25,551 nt of DNA from Rhodoferax sp. UBA4409 (GTDB taxonomy: Bacteria > Pseudomonadota > Gammaproteobacteria > Burkholderiales > Burkholderiaceae_C): NCBI GenBank assembly GCA_002390825.1, contig DGQR01000084.1:1-25551 (forward strand), given 5' to 3'. Positions 1 through 7,553 of the stretch are shown here, one piece after another (the first letter of the stretch is position 1; each line of letters starts with the position of its first letter). Below the pieces are notes generated by a model, which ran no database searches, was not told where the DNA came from, and saw nothing but the letters and a program-made list of their open reading frames with translations. A program made the translations under genes and the position numbers.

Positions 1-152
1 ATCATTTCCGCTTCTTCACGGCGTTTGGCCATCATGTCGCCGGGCTGGCGAGCGAGCCATTCGTCGTAAATTTTGTAGTGGTCTCTTATCTGGCTGCCCT
101 TGCTGAAAAATTCATAAGGGAGCTGGGTGTACATCTCATCAAATTTCTGCAT
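1..152 (-). CDS. Circularly permuted ATP-grasp protein, N-terminal fragment (cut by window edge)
   Basis: An open frame begins with ATG at 152 and runs off the left edge after about 50 codons. The visible start (MQKFDEMY, then DHYKIYDEWLARQPGDMMAKRREEAEM) resembles the beginning of type 2 circularly permuted ATP-grasp proteins, which usually read FDEM, then a 'RPHY..F.EWLA' segment, then a 'KR.EA' helix before the ATP-grasp core. In that family the protein is thought to form amide or peptide bonds using ATP, and its gene usually sits beside alpha-E and transglutaminase-like genes. Related genes do occur in this window at 1564-5148 and 8270-11895. The reading frame is seen directly. The family call is from memory of the N-terminal pattern only, because the catalytic core lies outside the window. 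The minus-strand neighbour upstream is the broken comEC, whose stop is 59 bases away. Confidence 0.68.
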   Translation of the reverse strand, partial: MQKFDEMYTQLPYEFFSKGSQIRDHYKIYDEWLARQPGDMMAKRREEAEM

Positions 153-211
153 GTAAAAGACCTCTCTGATTACCTCTTATGCAAACTTCGGGCCACAGCG
201 CCGATGCACCA

Positions 212-1404
212 CTATGGCACATCATGGGCCCAATAATGCCGCTCGTCTTCCCGCATACACGCCACATTTTGGGGCTCTGCAGAGTGCCAACGCGCCGCAC
301 CACAACGGGGCGATAACACCAAATGGGTGCCTAGGGCTTCATAGCGCGTGACGACCGATGCGGCGGGGTGCCCGTAGCGGTTGCGGTAGCCTGCCTGCAC
401 CAGTGCATGGCGTGGCTGGACTGCTCGCAAAAACGCGTCGGTGCTGGAAGTTTTGCTGCCGTGGTGGGGCACCAAAAGCACATCCGCCCGCAGCAGGGGC
501 AACATGGCCGGATCGTCCACCAAGCGCTGCTCTTGCGCCGCCTCAATGTCGCCTGCGAGCAGCGCGGCTTGGCGCCCGTTGCTGATGCGCAGCACACACG
601 ACAGCGCGTTGGCTTTGGGGGCGGGCTCGGTCTCATAGTCCGCTGCGTCAGGGTGCAAGACCTCAAAGTCCACACCGTCCCATTGCCAGCGCATACCCGC
701 CTCACAACGTTGGGACGCGCGCAGCTGTTGCAAGGTGTGCTGCGGCTCCAGCGAACTCAGCAAGGCGGCCTGCGGCTGCATCATGAGTACCGCAGGCGCG
801 CCCCCGACATGGTCGATATCGCGATGGCTGAGTACCACCGTGTCGAGCTGCACATCGAGCGCTTTGAGCAGGGGTAGCAAAACGCGGTTGCAGGCGGTGT
901 GCGCTGCAGCTCAGGTGTTTGGGTCTGGAGGTTGAAGCCGGTGGTGTACCACCCCACATCCAGCAATCGGGGCACAGACACCGGTGTGCCATCCAAGAGC
1001 GCAGCCCCCGCCCCGCTCTCGCCCGCGTCCACCCGTAGCCGGAAACGGAGCCCCGACTCAGTGGCTTGGGGCATATCTGCAACGACGCCGGTCACAAGGA
1101 TGTCGCGCCCCTCCAGCGAAGGGGCTAGCGCTTGACTCATGAACATCACAGCACGTAAGCCGGTCATCCCCCAAGCCAGTGCCAATGCACAGAGGCCCGC
1201 CACACCGTGATGCCACAGCCCCACTATCTTTTTACTAGCAACCCACGCATATCCCACAAGGGCCAGAAGCACAAACGCCGCATAAACCGCGGGCGCTGAC
1301 AACAAGGCTTGCTGCAACTGCAACGCCATCCCCGCCAGCAGCCCCAACCCCACCGCACCGCCCGTGCGGGGCCAGACGGCAAGGCGGAGTGCGGTGGCGT
1401 ACAT
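212..1404 (-). pseudogene. comEC: comEC/rec2 remnant with large internal deletion and frameshift
   Basis: ComEC is the inner-membrane channel that brings transforming DNA into the cytoplasm. It is normally about 750-830 residues: N-terminal membrane/OB region, central Competence membrane domain, and C-terminal metallo-beta-lactamase-like domain. Here an ATG at 1404 opens an N-terminal part with hydrophobic helices and an OB-like stretch (SGLRFRLRVD, then LLDVGWY) that keeps homology to about base 910. The C-terminal domain appears in another minus frame, open from about 910 to the stop at 212. It has NRVLLPLLKALDVQLD, the metal motif SHRDIDHVGG and the later VPHHGSKTSST. The two parts are fused near 890-910 and are out of frame, so one protein cannot be made without a frameshift. 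Around 400 residues are missing, including the whole channel domain. The lactamase part could only start at a non-ATG codon such as TTG at 880. A gene deletion or an assembly collapse would both explain this. Confidence 0.85.
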
Positions 1405-1563
1405 GCAACCATGCTAGCCGCGCGCAGTGCGCCGAAAAATCATCCGCTGTTGCGGCACTGGCGCGGACCTTGCTTAAAAAGCCTGTCAAACCCGATTGTT
1501 AGTATGGGGCCTGTGCGGCAACCGCTGCACGGCGTCCCCTGTGAGATCTACCGAGACCGGCCC

Positions 1564-4500
1564 ATGTCCATTCACGCAGCGCTGAACCACGTTACCCACT
1601 ACTCGTACGACCGTCTGGTCAACCTCGGTCCCCAAGTCATCCGCCTGCGCCCTGCCCCGCACTGCCGCAGCAAAATCATCTCTTACTCGCTCAAGGTCGA
1701 GCCCAGCACCCACTTCGTCAACTGGCAGCAAGACCCATATGCCAACTACCAGGCCCGCCTGGTGTTCCCCGAGAAAACCAAAGAGTTCAAAGTCACAGTC
1801 GACCTGGTGGTCGAAATGGCGGTGTACAACCCCTTTGACTTCTTCCTCGAACCCACGGCCGAAAACTTCCCGTTCAAGTACGACAAGCTTTTGGGCCAGG
1901 AGCTCGCCCCCTACCTGGTAGCCGAGCCGCTGACCCCGGAATTCAAAAAATTCCTGGCTGCTATTGACCTCAAGGAACGCCGCACCATCGACTTTCTGGT
2001 CTACATCAACCAGCTGGTGCACAACGCCGTCAGCTACACCATCCGCATGGAGCCCGGTGTGCAAACGCCGGAAGAAACCCTCACCCTGGCCAGCGGCTCG
2101 TGCCGCGACTCCGGCTGGCTGCTGGTGCAACTGCTGCGCCATTGCGGTCTGGCAGCACGCTTTGTATCGGGCTACCTGATCCAGCTGGCCCCAGACGTCA
2201 AATCCCTGGACGGCCCCAGCGGCACCGAAGTCGACTTCACCGATCTGCACGCCTGGTGCGAGGTCTATCTGCCCGGCGCGGGTTGGATCGGGTTGGACGC
2301 GACCAGCGGCTTGCTGGCCGGCGAGGGCCATATCCCGCTAGCCTGTACCCCGCAGCCCAGCGGCGCAGCCCCGATTGAAGGCGGCGTGGACAAGTGCGAG
2401 GTGGAATTTGCCCACCATATGCAGGTCACCCGCATGTACGAGTCCCCCCGCGTCACCAAGCCTTACACGCCCGAGCAGTGGGCCGATGTGATGAAGCTCG
2501 GCGACGCGGTAGACGCCGAACTCGTGGCCGGCGATGTGCGCCTGACCATGGGTGGCGAGCCCACCTTTGTGGCGGTGAACGACCGTGACGCGCCCGAGTG
2601 GAACACCGACGCCTTGGGCCCCACCAAGCGCGGCTTCGCCACCGAGCTGGTGCACAAACTGCGCGACGAATACGGCCAAGGCGGCTTTCTGCACTTCGGC
2701 CAAGGCAAGTGGTACCCCGGCGAGCAACTGCCGCGCTGGGCCCTCAATATCTACTGGCGTGCCGACAAACAAAAGGTGTGGAACAACCCCGCCCTGTTCA
2801 CCGACGAGCGCAAGCCCACCCACTACACCGCCGAGGACGCGGGTTACTTCATCCGCACCCTGGCCGGCAAGTTGGGCCTGACCGACAAGTACGTGCAGGC
2901 CGGCTATGAAGACACCTGGTACTACCTGTGGCGCGAGCGCCGCCTGCCGGTCAATGTAGACCCCTTCAACAGCAAACTCGACGACGAAATGGAGCGCGCC
3001 CGCCTGCGCCGCGTCTTCGAGCAGAAGCTCGACTCGGTGGTCGGCTATGTGCTGCCACTCAAGGTGGGCGATGGCCCGCGCCTGACCGGCAAGGGCAGCA
3101 ACCCCAGCCTTTCCGGCCCGTGGTGGACCACCGGCCCCTGGTTCTTCCGCGACGAGCGCATGTACCTCATGCCCGGCGATTCGCCTATGGGCCTGCGCCT
3201 GCCGCTGGATTCCCTGCCCTGGGTCAGCGAAGGTGACTACCCCTATCTGGTGGAGCGCGACCCGACCGTGGACCGCGGCGCGTTGCCAGCGCATGCGGCC
3301 TTTGCACAGCGCTATGCACCTAACGCCACGACCGCAACGACCGCCGGCCATACAGGTGCCCCTGCGGCCACCGGTACCAGTGCAGGCTCTATAGCTGCCA
3401 ACGGAGTGCCTTACATGGCCGGCAACCTGACCGTACCCGAAGCTGGCCGCAAGATGCAAACCGCAAAGGGCACCGGGGACGCCAGCGTTGCCACCAACGC
3501 CCAAAGCGCCAAGCAGCCTGAGCCGGCGATGTATGCCGAAGCTCCGAACCGCTTTGAATCCGCCCACTGGATCACCCGCACCGCGCTGTGCGTGGAAGTG
3601 CGCGACCCGCGCCGCGCCAGCGGCCCCAAGGCCGAAGCCGTGGGCTCCAAATCGGGCGTGATGTACATCTTCATGCCGCCCCTGGAGCGTCTGGAAGACT
3701 ACCTCGACCTGCTGGCCGCCATCGAAGCAACGGCCACCGAGCTCAAAATGCAAGTCGTGCTGGAAGGCTACCCGCCCCCCCGCGATCCGCGCTTGAAGCT
3801 CCTGCAAGTCACGCCCGACCCCGGCGTGATCGAGGTCAACGTGCACCCCGTCACCAACTGGAAAGAGCTGGTCTACAACACCGAGTTCTTGTACAACGCA
3901 GCGTTCGAGTCTCGCCTAAGTGCCGAGAAGTTCATGACCGATGGCCGCCACACCGGCACCGGTGGTGGCAACCACTTTGTGATGGGCGGCGCCACACCTG
4001 CAGACAGCCCGTTCCTGCGCAAGCCCGAGCTGCTGGCCAGCCTGCTGCTGTACTGGCACAACCACCCGTCCTTGAGCTACTTGTTCAGCGGCATGTTTGT
4101 AGGCCCGACCAGTCAGGCCCCGCGCGTTGACGAAGCCCGCAACGACCAGCTGTACGAGCTGGAAATCGCCATCGAGCAGATCTACAAAAACCGCGAACTC
4201 TACGGCCAGAGCATGCCGCCCTGGTTGGTGGACCGCACGCTGCGCAACATCCTGATCGACGTCACCGGCAACACCCACCGCAGCGAGTTCTCCATCGACA
4301 AGATGTACTCGCCGGACTCCAGCACTGGCCGCTTGGGCTTGTTGGAGTTGCGTGCGTTCGAGATGCCGCCTCACCCCCACATGAGCAGCGTGCAGCAGCT
4401 CCTGCTGCGTGCACTGGTGGCCCGCTTCTGGAAATCGCCGTACAAAGCGCCGGTCACCCGCTGGGGCACCGAGCTGCACGACCGCTACATGCTGCCCACC

Positions 4501-5148
4501 TTCATCAAAATGGACTTTGATGACGTGATCGCCGACATGAATATGGCCGGCTACGCGTTCGACACCAGTTGGTTCGCCCCGCACTACGAGTTCCGCTTCC
4601 CGATGGTGGGCTCGGTCAAGAGCATGGGCGTGGAGCTAACCCTGCGCAACGCGCTGGAGCCGTGGCATGTGATGGGCGAAGAGAGCTCTGCAGGCGGCAC
4701 CGCCCGCTATGTGGACTCCAGCCTGGAGCGCTTGGAAGTGCGGGTCACCGGGCTGAATGAGAGCCGCTACGTGGTCACCTGCAATGGCGAAGCCCTACCC
4801 ATGACCAGCACCGGCACGGTGGGCGAATTTGTAGCTGCCGTGCGCTACAAGGCCTGGAACCCGCCGAGCAGCCTGCACCCCACTATCGGTGTGCATGCCC
4901 CGCTGACCTTTGACATTGTGGATACCTGGATGAAGCGCTCGCTGGGTGGTTGCCAGTACTTTGTGGCCCACCCCGGCGGGCGCAATTACGACACCTTCCC
5001 GGTCAACAGCTACGAGGCCGAAAGCCGCCGCCTCTCGCGATTCAGTCCCTTGGGCCACACCCCGGGCATGCTGGTGGTGCCACCCGCCACCATCCATGTG
5101 CCGGGCAGCAAAGAGTTCCCGTTCACCAAAGACATGCGCAGGAACTGA
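1564..5148 (+). CDS. Large transglutaminase-like / DUF2126 protein
   Basis: This 1194-residue protein has a bacterial transglutaminase N-terminal domain (about 1-90) and a transglutaminase-like core (about 155-260). It then continues through a long DUF2126 region to the C-terminus. The core keeps a catalytic triad: Cys180 in SGSCRDSG, His229 in DLHAWCEVY and Asp245 in GLDATSG. DUF2126 proteins accompany circularly permuted ATP-grasp and alpha-E genes, and are inferred to make or cleave peptide-like bonds; the substrate is unknown. No signal peptide is visible, so it is probably cytoplasmic. I chose ATG 1564 because MSIHAALNHVTHYSYDR matches the family start. The frame stays open to about 1309, but that extension looks like non-coding sequence. 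Residues 577-660 form an Ala/Thr/Gly-rich linker splitting DUF2126. It is divergent from the comEC remnant, and 36 bases separate it from the next gene. Confidence 0.92.
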   Translation: MSIHAALNHVTHYSYDRLVNLGPQVIRLRPAPHCRSKIISYSLKVEPSTHFVNWQQDPYANYQARLVFPEKTKEFKVTVDLVVEMAVYNPFDFFLEPTAENFPFKYDKLLGQELAPYLVAEPLTPEFKKFLAAIDLKERRTIDFLVYINQLVHNAVSYTIRMEPGVQTPEETLTLASGSCRDSGWLLVQLLRHCGLAARFVSGYLIQLAPDVKSLDGPSGTEVDFTDLHAWCEVYLPGAGWIGLDATSGLLAGEGHIPLACTPQPSGAAPIEGGVDKCEVEFAHHMQVTRMYESPRVTKPYTPEQWADVMKLGDAVDAELVAGDVRLTMGGEPTFVAVNDRDAPEWNTDALGPTKRGFATELVHKLRDEYGQGGFLHFGQGKWYPGEQLPRWALNIYWRADKQKVWNNPALFTDERKPTHYTAEDAGYFIRTLAGKLGLTDKYVQAGYEDTWYYLWRERRLPVNVDPFNSKLDDEMERARLRRVFEQKLDSVVGYVLPLKVGDGPRLTGKGSNPSLSGPWWTTGPWFFRDERMYLMPGDSPMGLRLPLDSLPWVSEGDYPYLVERDPTVDRGALPAHAAFAQRYAPNATTATTAGHTGAPAATGTSAGSIAANGVPYMAGNLTVPEAGRKMQTAKGTGDASVATNAQSAKQPEPAMYAEAPNRFESAHWITRTALCVEVRDPRRASGPKAEAVGSKSGVMYIFMPPLERLEDYLDLLAAIEATATELKMQVVLEGYPPPRDPRLKLLQVTPDPGVIEVNVHPVTNWKELVYNTEFLYNAAFESRLSAEKFMTDGRHTGTGGGNHFVMGGATPADSPFLRKPELLASLLLYWHNHPSLSYLFSGMFVGPTSQAPRVDEARNDQLYELEIAIEQIYKNRELYGQSMPPWLVDRTLRNILIDVTGNTHRSEFSIDKMYSPDSSTGRLGLLELRAFEMPPHPHMSSVQQLLLRALVARFWKSPYKAPVTRWGTELHDRYMLPTFIKMDFDDVIADMNMAGYAFDTSWFAPHYEFRFPMVGSVKSMGVELTLRNALEPWHVMGEESSAGGTARYVDSSLERLEVRVTGLNESRYVVTCNGEALPMTSTGTVGEFVAAVRYKAWNPPSSLHPTIGVHAPLTFDIVDTWMKRSLGGCQYFVAHPGGRNYDTFPVNSYEAESRRLSRFSPLGHTPGMLVVPPATIHVPGSKEFPFTKDMRRN

Positions 5149-5165
5149 TCTGAAGCGTCACATGG

Positions 5166-5191
5166 TTCGCATCTAATCCAGCAGATGCGAA
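5166..5191. promoter_or_regulatory. Perfect 9-bp inverted repeat over the start of the AbrB-family gene
   Basis: The arms TTCGCATCT (5166-5174) and AGATGCGAA (5183-5191) are perfect reverse complements around an 8-base spacer. The right arm contains the ATG at 5185 and touches the ATG at 5191, so in RNA the stem would bury the first start codon. No T-run follows, which argues against a simple intrinsic terminator for the DUF2126 gene. An operator or a translational-control hairpin are both possible. The repeat is seen directly and its role is inferred. Confidence 0.5.
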
Positions 5192-6282
5192 TGTCTTTCC
5201 TCCGCCAGCAGCCCCGGCTGCACGGGCCGGCGTTGCTGCTGTGCAGCGCGCTGGCCAGTGCAGCTTTTCTGCTCCTGGGTGTGCCAGCGGGCATGTTGCT
5301 GGGTTGCATGCTGGCCGGTGTCCTGCTTGCCACGCAGGACATGAACGTTCAGGTACCCGCACCGCTGTTTGCCATTGGCCAGTCGGTCATCGCCTGCCTG
5401 ATGGCGCATAGCCTGCATTTCGAGGTGCTGCAACGCGTGGCAGGCGAATGGCCGCTGTTTTTGGGGATTGCTTTTGCGGTGATGGCGGCCAGTGCGCTGT
5501 TGGGCTACTGGCTGATGCGCAGCGGCTTGCTGCCCGGCAGCACTGCCATCTGGGGCCTGGCACCTGGAGCGGCCTCCGCCATGGTGCTCATGGCCGGCGA
5601 TTTCGGTGCAGACACCCGGCTGGTGGCATTCATGCAGTACCTGAGGGTTGCCATGGTCACGGCGATTGCTTCGCTGGTGGCTCACTTTGCAACAGGCGTT
5701 GCGGCCTCCCCCGAACACGTCGCACCCGGTTGGGATGTTCAGCTGGCCCATTGGCTGCACATTCAGAACCCCTTGCATGCCGGGCTGACTCTTGTGCTGG
5801 TGCTGCTTGCTGCCTGGCTGGGCCGCATCCTCACATTCCCCGGCGGCCCTTTGCTCATCCCCATGGTGCTGGCACTGGCGTTGGACAACCTCAGCCCCTG
5901 GAAACTGGAGCTGCCGGGCCCTTTGCTGGCGCTGGCGTATGCCGCGCTGGGCTGGGGCATAGGTCTGCGCTTCAACCGCGAAATCCTGGAGCACGCCTGG
6001 CGGGTGTTGCCGCGGGTGCTAATCGCCATTTTTGCCCTGATCGTGCTCGGTTTGCTGATTGCCGGCAGCCTCATGTTTTTTGCGGGTGTTGCCCCTCTCA
6101 CCGCCTACCTAGCCACCAGCCCCGGCGGTGCGGACTCAGTCGCGGTGATTGCCGTGGGCAGCGCGGTCGATGCAGGTTTTGTCATGGCCATGCAAATGGT
6201 CCGTTTTTTCATGGTGTTGCTGCTGGGCCCGCGCCTCTCGCGCTGGCTGGTGCAACGACTCACAAGCCGCAGTGCGGCCTGA
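5185..6282 (+). CDS. AbrB-family (PF05145) polytopic inner-membrane protein
   Basis: This is a 365-residue, strongly hydrophobic protein with roughly ten membrane segments. It matches the AbrB membrane family, often mislabelled as an ammonia monooxygenase or an AbrB regulator. The two family halves each carry a glycine-rich signature: GLAPGAASAMVLMAGDFGAD near residue 130, and ATSPGGADSVAVIAVGSAVD near residue 310. The family is presumed to be a transporter or membrane regulator; its substrate is not established. Two ATG codons are possible, 5185 and 5191. Both lie in or at the edge of an inverted repeat, and I cannot decide between them. It follows the DUF2126 gene by 36 bases and precedes the ParA-like gene by 33 bases on the same strand, so the three may be co-transcribed. 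Confidence 0.85.
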   Translation: MRMSFLRQQPRLHGPALLLCSALASAAFLLLGVPAGMLLGCMLAGVLLATQDMNVQVPAPLFAIGQSVIACLMAHSLHFEVLQRVAGEWPLFLGIAFAVMAASALLGYWLMRSGLLPGSTAIWGLAPGAASAMVLMAGDFGADTRLVAFMQYLRVAMVTAIASLVAHFATGVAASPEHVAPGWDVQLAHWLHIQNPLHAGLTLVLVLLAAWLGRILTFPGGPLLIPMVLALALDNLSPWKLELPGPLLALAYAALGWGIGLRFNREILEHAWRVLPRVLIAIFALIVLGLLIAGSLMFFAGVAPLTAYLATSPGGADSVAVIAVGSAVDAGFVMAMQMVRFFMVLLLGPRLSRWLVQRLTSRSAA

Positions 6283-6315
6283 CGCGTTTCTTTTTTCAAC
6301 TCAATCAGGATTTAT

Positions 6316-7023
6316 ATGCCCTCTATCAACTTCATCGGCGGCGAAAAAGGCGGCGTCGGCAAATCGGTGCTGGCGCGCGTTTTGGCCCAGTACTTTATTG
6401 ACAAGGGCCGCGCCTTCACGGGTTTTGACACCGACCGCTCCCACACCTCCTTCACCCGGTTTTACAGCGACTTCGCGTCGCCGGTCGTGGTCGACACCTA
6501 CGAGGGTCTGGATCTTGTAGCGGCGGTCTATGAGGAAGAGCCCACCGAAGGTCCGCCACCGAATGTGATCGTCGATCTGGCCGCGCAAACAGCCGCCCCG
6601 CTGGCCCGCTGGGTCAAAGACTCCGACCTCGTGTCGCTGATGGCGAGCATGGGTGTCACGGTGAATTTCTGGCATGTGGCGGATGCCGGCAGAGACTCTG
6701 TGGACCTGTTGGACCGCTTGGTTGCCACCTATGGCGCCGGGCCGAACTACATCGTGGTGAAAAACCTGGGCCGCGGCAGCGACTTCTCGCAACTCGAGGA
6801 GTCCGCAGCGCTCAAAAAAGCGGTGGCACTCGGCGGTCACGTCACCACCTTGCCCCAGCTGCACGAGGCCAGCATGCGCAAAATCGACCGGCAAAACGCC
6901 AGCTTTTGGGGAGCAGTTCACCGCAAAGAGGGGGACGATGCGCTGGGGATGCTGGAGCGCCAGCGTGTGAAAACCTGGCTCAAAAACTGTTACAGCACCT
7001 TCGATGCCCTCCCGCTGGGCTGA
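6316..7023 (+). CDS. Orphan ParA/MinD-like P-loop ATPase (MobD-like)
   Basis: The protein has 235 residues and opens with a deviant Walker A motif, GGEKGGVGKS, with the signature lysine at 11 and the P-loop lysine at 16. This is diagnostic of the ParA/MinD/CobQ group. FDTDRSH near residues 37-43 and VIVDLAAQT near 84-92 fit the switch and Walker B regions. The closest match I recall is to proteins annotated as MobD or 'mobilization protein' in beta- and gammaproteobacteria. No parB, centromere-like repeats, relaxase or other mobilization gene lies nearby, so plasmid partition or transfer is not supported by context. AGGA about 7 bases before ATG 6316 is a reasonable ribosome site. It follows the AbrB-family gene closely and is probably in one operon with it. 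Its cargo or partner is unknown. Confidence 0.75.
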   Translation: MPSINFIGGEKGGVGKSVLARVLAQYFIDKGRAFTGFDTDRSHTSFTRFYSDFASPVVVDTYEGLDLVAAVYEEEPTEGPPPNVIVDLAAQTAAPLARWVKDSDLVSLMASMGVTVNFWHVADAGRDSVDLLDRLVATYGAGPNYIVVKNLGRGSDFSQLEESAALKKAVALGGHVTTLPQLHEASMRKIDRQNASFWGAVHRKEGDDALGMLERQRVKTWLKNCYSTFDALPLG

Positions 7024-7102
7024 AACCCCTGCCAACACTGGAGTGCTTTAGCCGGGTATTGATGGAGATCAAGTGCTCGGGCTGGGGATTTCATAACAAT
7101 CC

Positions 7103-7133
7103 AGACATGCCCCGCTATCGTGCGGGCATGTCT
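7103..7133 (+). terminator. 10-bp stem-loop between the ParA-like gene and the HiPIP gene
   Basis: AGACATGCCC (7103-7112) and GGGCATGTCT (7124-7133) pair perfectly around an 11-base loop. They are followed by only a short T-rich stretch (TTTC). It lies 80 bases after the ParA-like stop and 21 bases before the HiPIP start, so it may end the upstream operon or form a leader structure for the HiPIP mRNA. The weak U-run leaves this open. Confidence 0.5.
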
Positions 7134-7154
7134 TTCACCCTAGGAAACCAAGCC

Positions 7155-7460
7155 ATGACACAACGTCGCGAATTTATCGTTCAAGTCGCGCTCGGCAGCA
7201 CCGCGCTGCTGGCAAGCCAGGTTCAAGCAGCAGGCCCCATGTTGGCTGAGACCGACGCCCAGGCCGGTGCACTCGGCTACAAGGCAGACGCCACCAAAGT
7301 GGACAAAGCCAAGTTCCCCAAATACGCCGCTGGCCAACTGTGCAACAACTGCGCGCTCTACCAGGGCAAAGCCGCAGACGCCGCTGGTGGCTGCCCCTTG
7401 TTTGCAGGCAAACAAGTCGCCGGCAAGGGCTGGTGCAGCGCGTGGGCCAAAAAGGCCTGA
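7155..7460 (+). CDS. High-potential iron-sulfur protein (HiPIP), Tat-exported
   Basis: HiPIPs are small periplasmic [4Fe-4S] electron carriers. They usually link the cytochrome bc1 complex to terminal oxidases or to a photosynthetic reaction centre. This 101-residue precursor starts MTQRREFIVQ with a twin-arginine signal (R4-R5), a hydrophobic stretch and a likely cleavage after the SQVQAA region. The mature part carries four cysteines at 63, 66, 80 and 94 with HiPIP spacing: CxxC, then GGCPLF, then GKGWCSAW. Export folded through the Tat system agrees with a cluster assembled in the cytoplasm. I chose ATG 7155 for the signal peptide and the AGGAA at about 7143. An in-frame ATG at 7128 sits inside the upstream stem-loop and is less likely. 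The gene has its own terminator and appears to be monocistronic. Confidence 0.93.
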   Translation: MTQRREFIVQVALGSTALLASQVQAAGPMLAETDAQAGALGYKADATKVDKAKFPKYAAGQLCNNCALYQGKAADAAGGCPLFAGKQVAGKGWCSAWAKKA

Positions 7461-7476
7461 TCGTTTTTGTAGCCTG

Positions 7477-7502
7477 AGGGCTGCGCCCATCGCGGCAGCC
7501 CT
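7477..7502 (+). repeat. 8-bp inverted repeat downstream of the HiPIP gene
   Basis: AGGGCTGC (7477-7484) pairs with GCAGCCCT (7495-7502) around a 10-base loop, 17 bases after the HiPIP stop. No T-run follows it, but the stronger hairpin at 7519-7547 does have one. It may act as an extra 3' stem that stabilises the mRNA. Confidence 0.4.
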
Positions 7503-7518
7503 TGAGGCTGCAGCCGAC

Positions 7519-7553
7519 AGCCACCGCAACTCGTGTTGCCGGTGGCTTTCTTA
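7519..7553 (+). terminator. Intrinsic terminator of the HiPIP gene
   Basis: AGCCACCGCAAC (7519-7530) pairs with GTTGCCGGTGGCT (7535-7547), with a single bulged base and a 4-base loop, then TTCTTATT follows. The end of this structure reaches the stop codon (TAA, 7553-7551) of the convergent flavin reductase-like gene, so the two transcripts end against each other. Confidence 0.7.

Noticed and set aside
1309..1563. N-terminal extension of the DUF2126 protein
   Set aside because: The frame is open, but the extension overlaps the comEC start on the other strand, lacks family similarity and reads as non-coding; ATG 1564 matches the family start.
2338..3846. A 502-codon minus-strand open frame inside the DUF2126 gene
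   Set aside because: Its composition (runs of G, A, V, H, Q) is that of a shadow frame, and the plus strand carries a conserved protein with an intact triad.
6301..7038. A minus-strand frame almost exactly covering the ParA-like gene
   Set aside because: The plus strand has the Walker A motif and a ribosome site; the minus frame has no recognisable pattern.
7059..7100. Possible HiPIP promoter (TTGATG with TAACAAT)
   Set aside because: The spacing between the two elements is about 27 bases, too long for a sigma-70 promoter.
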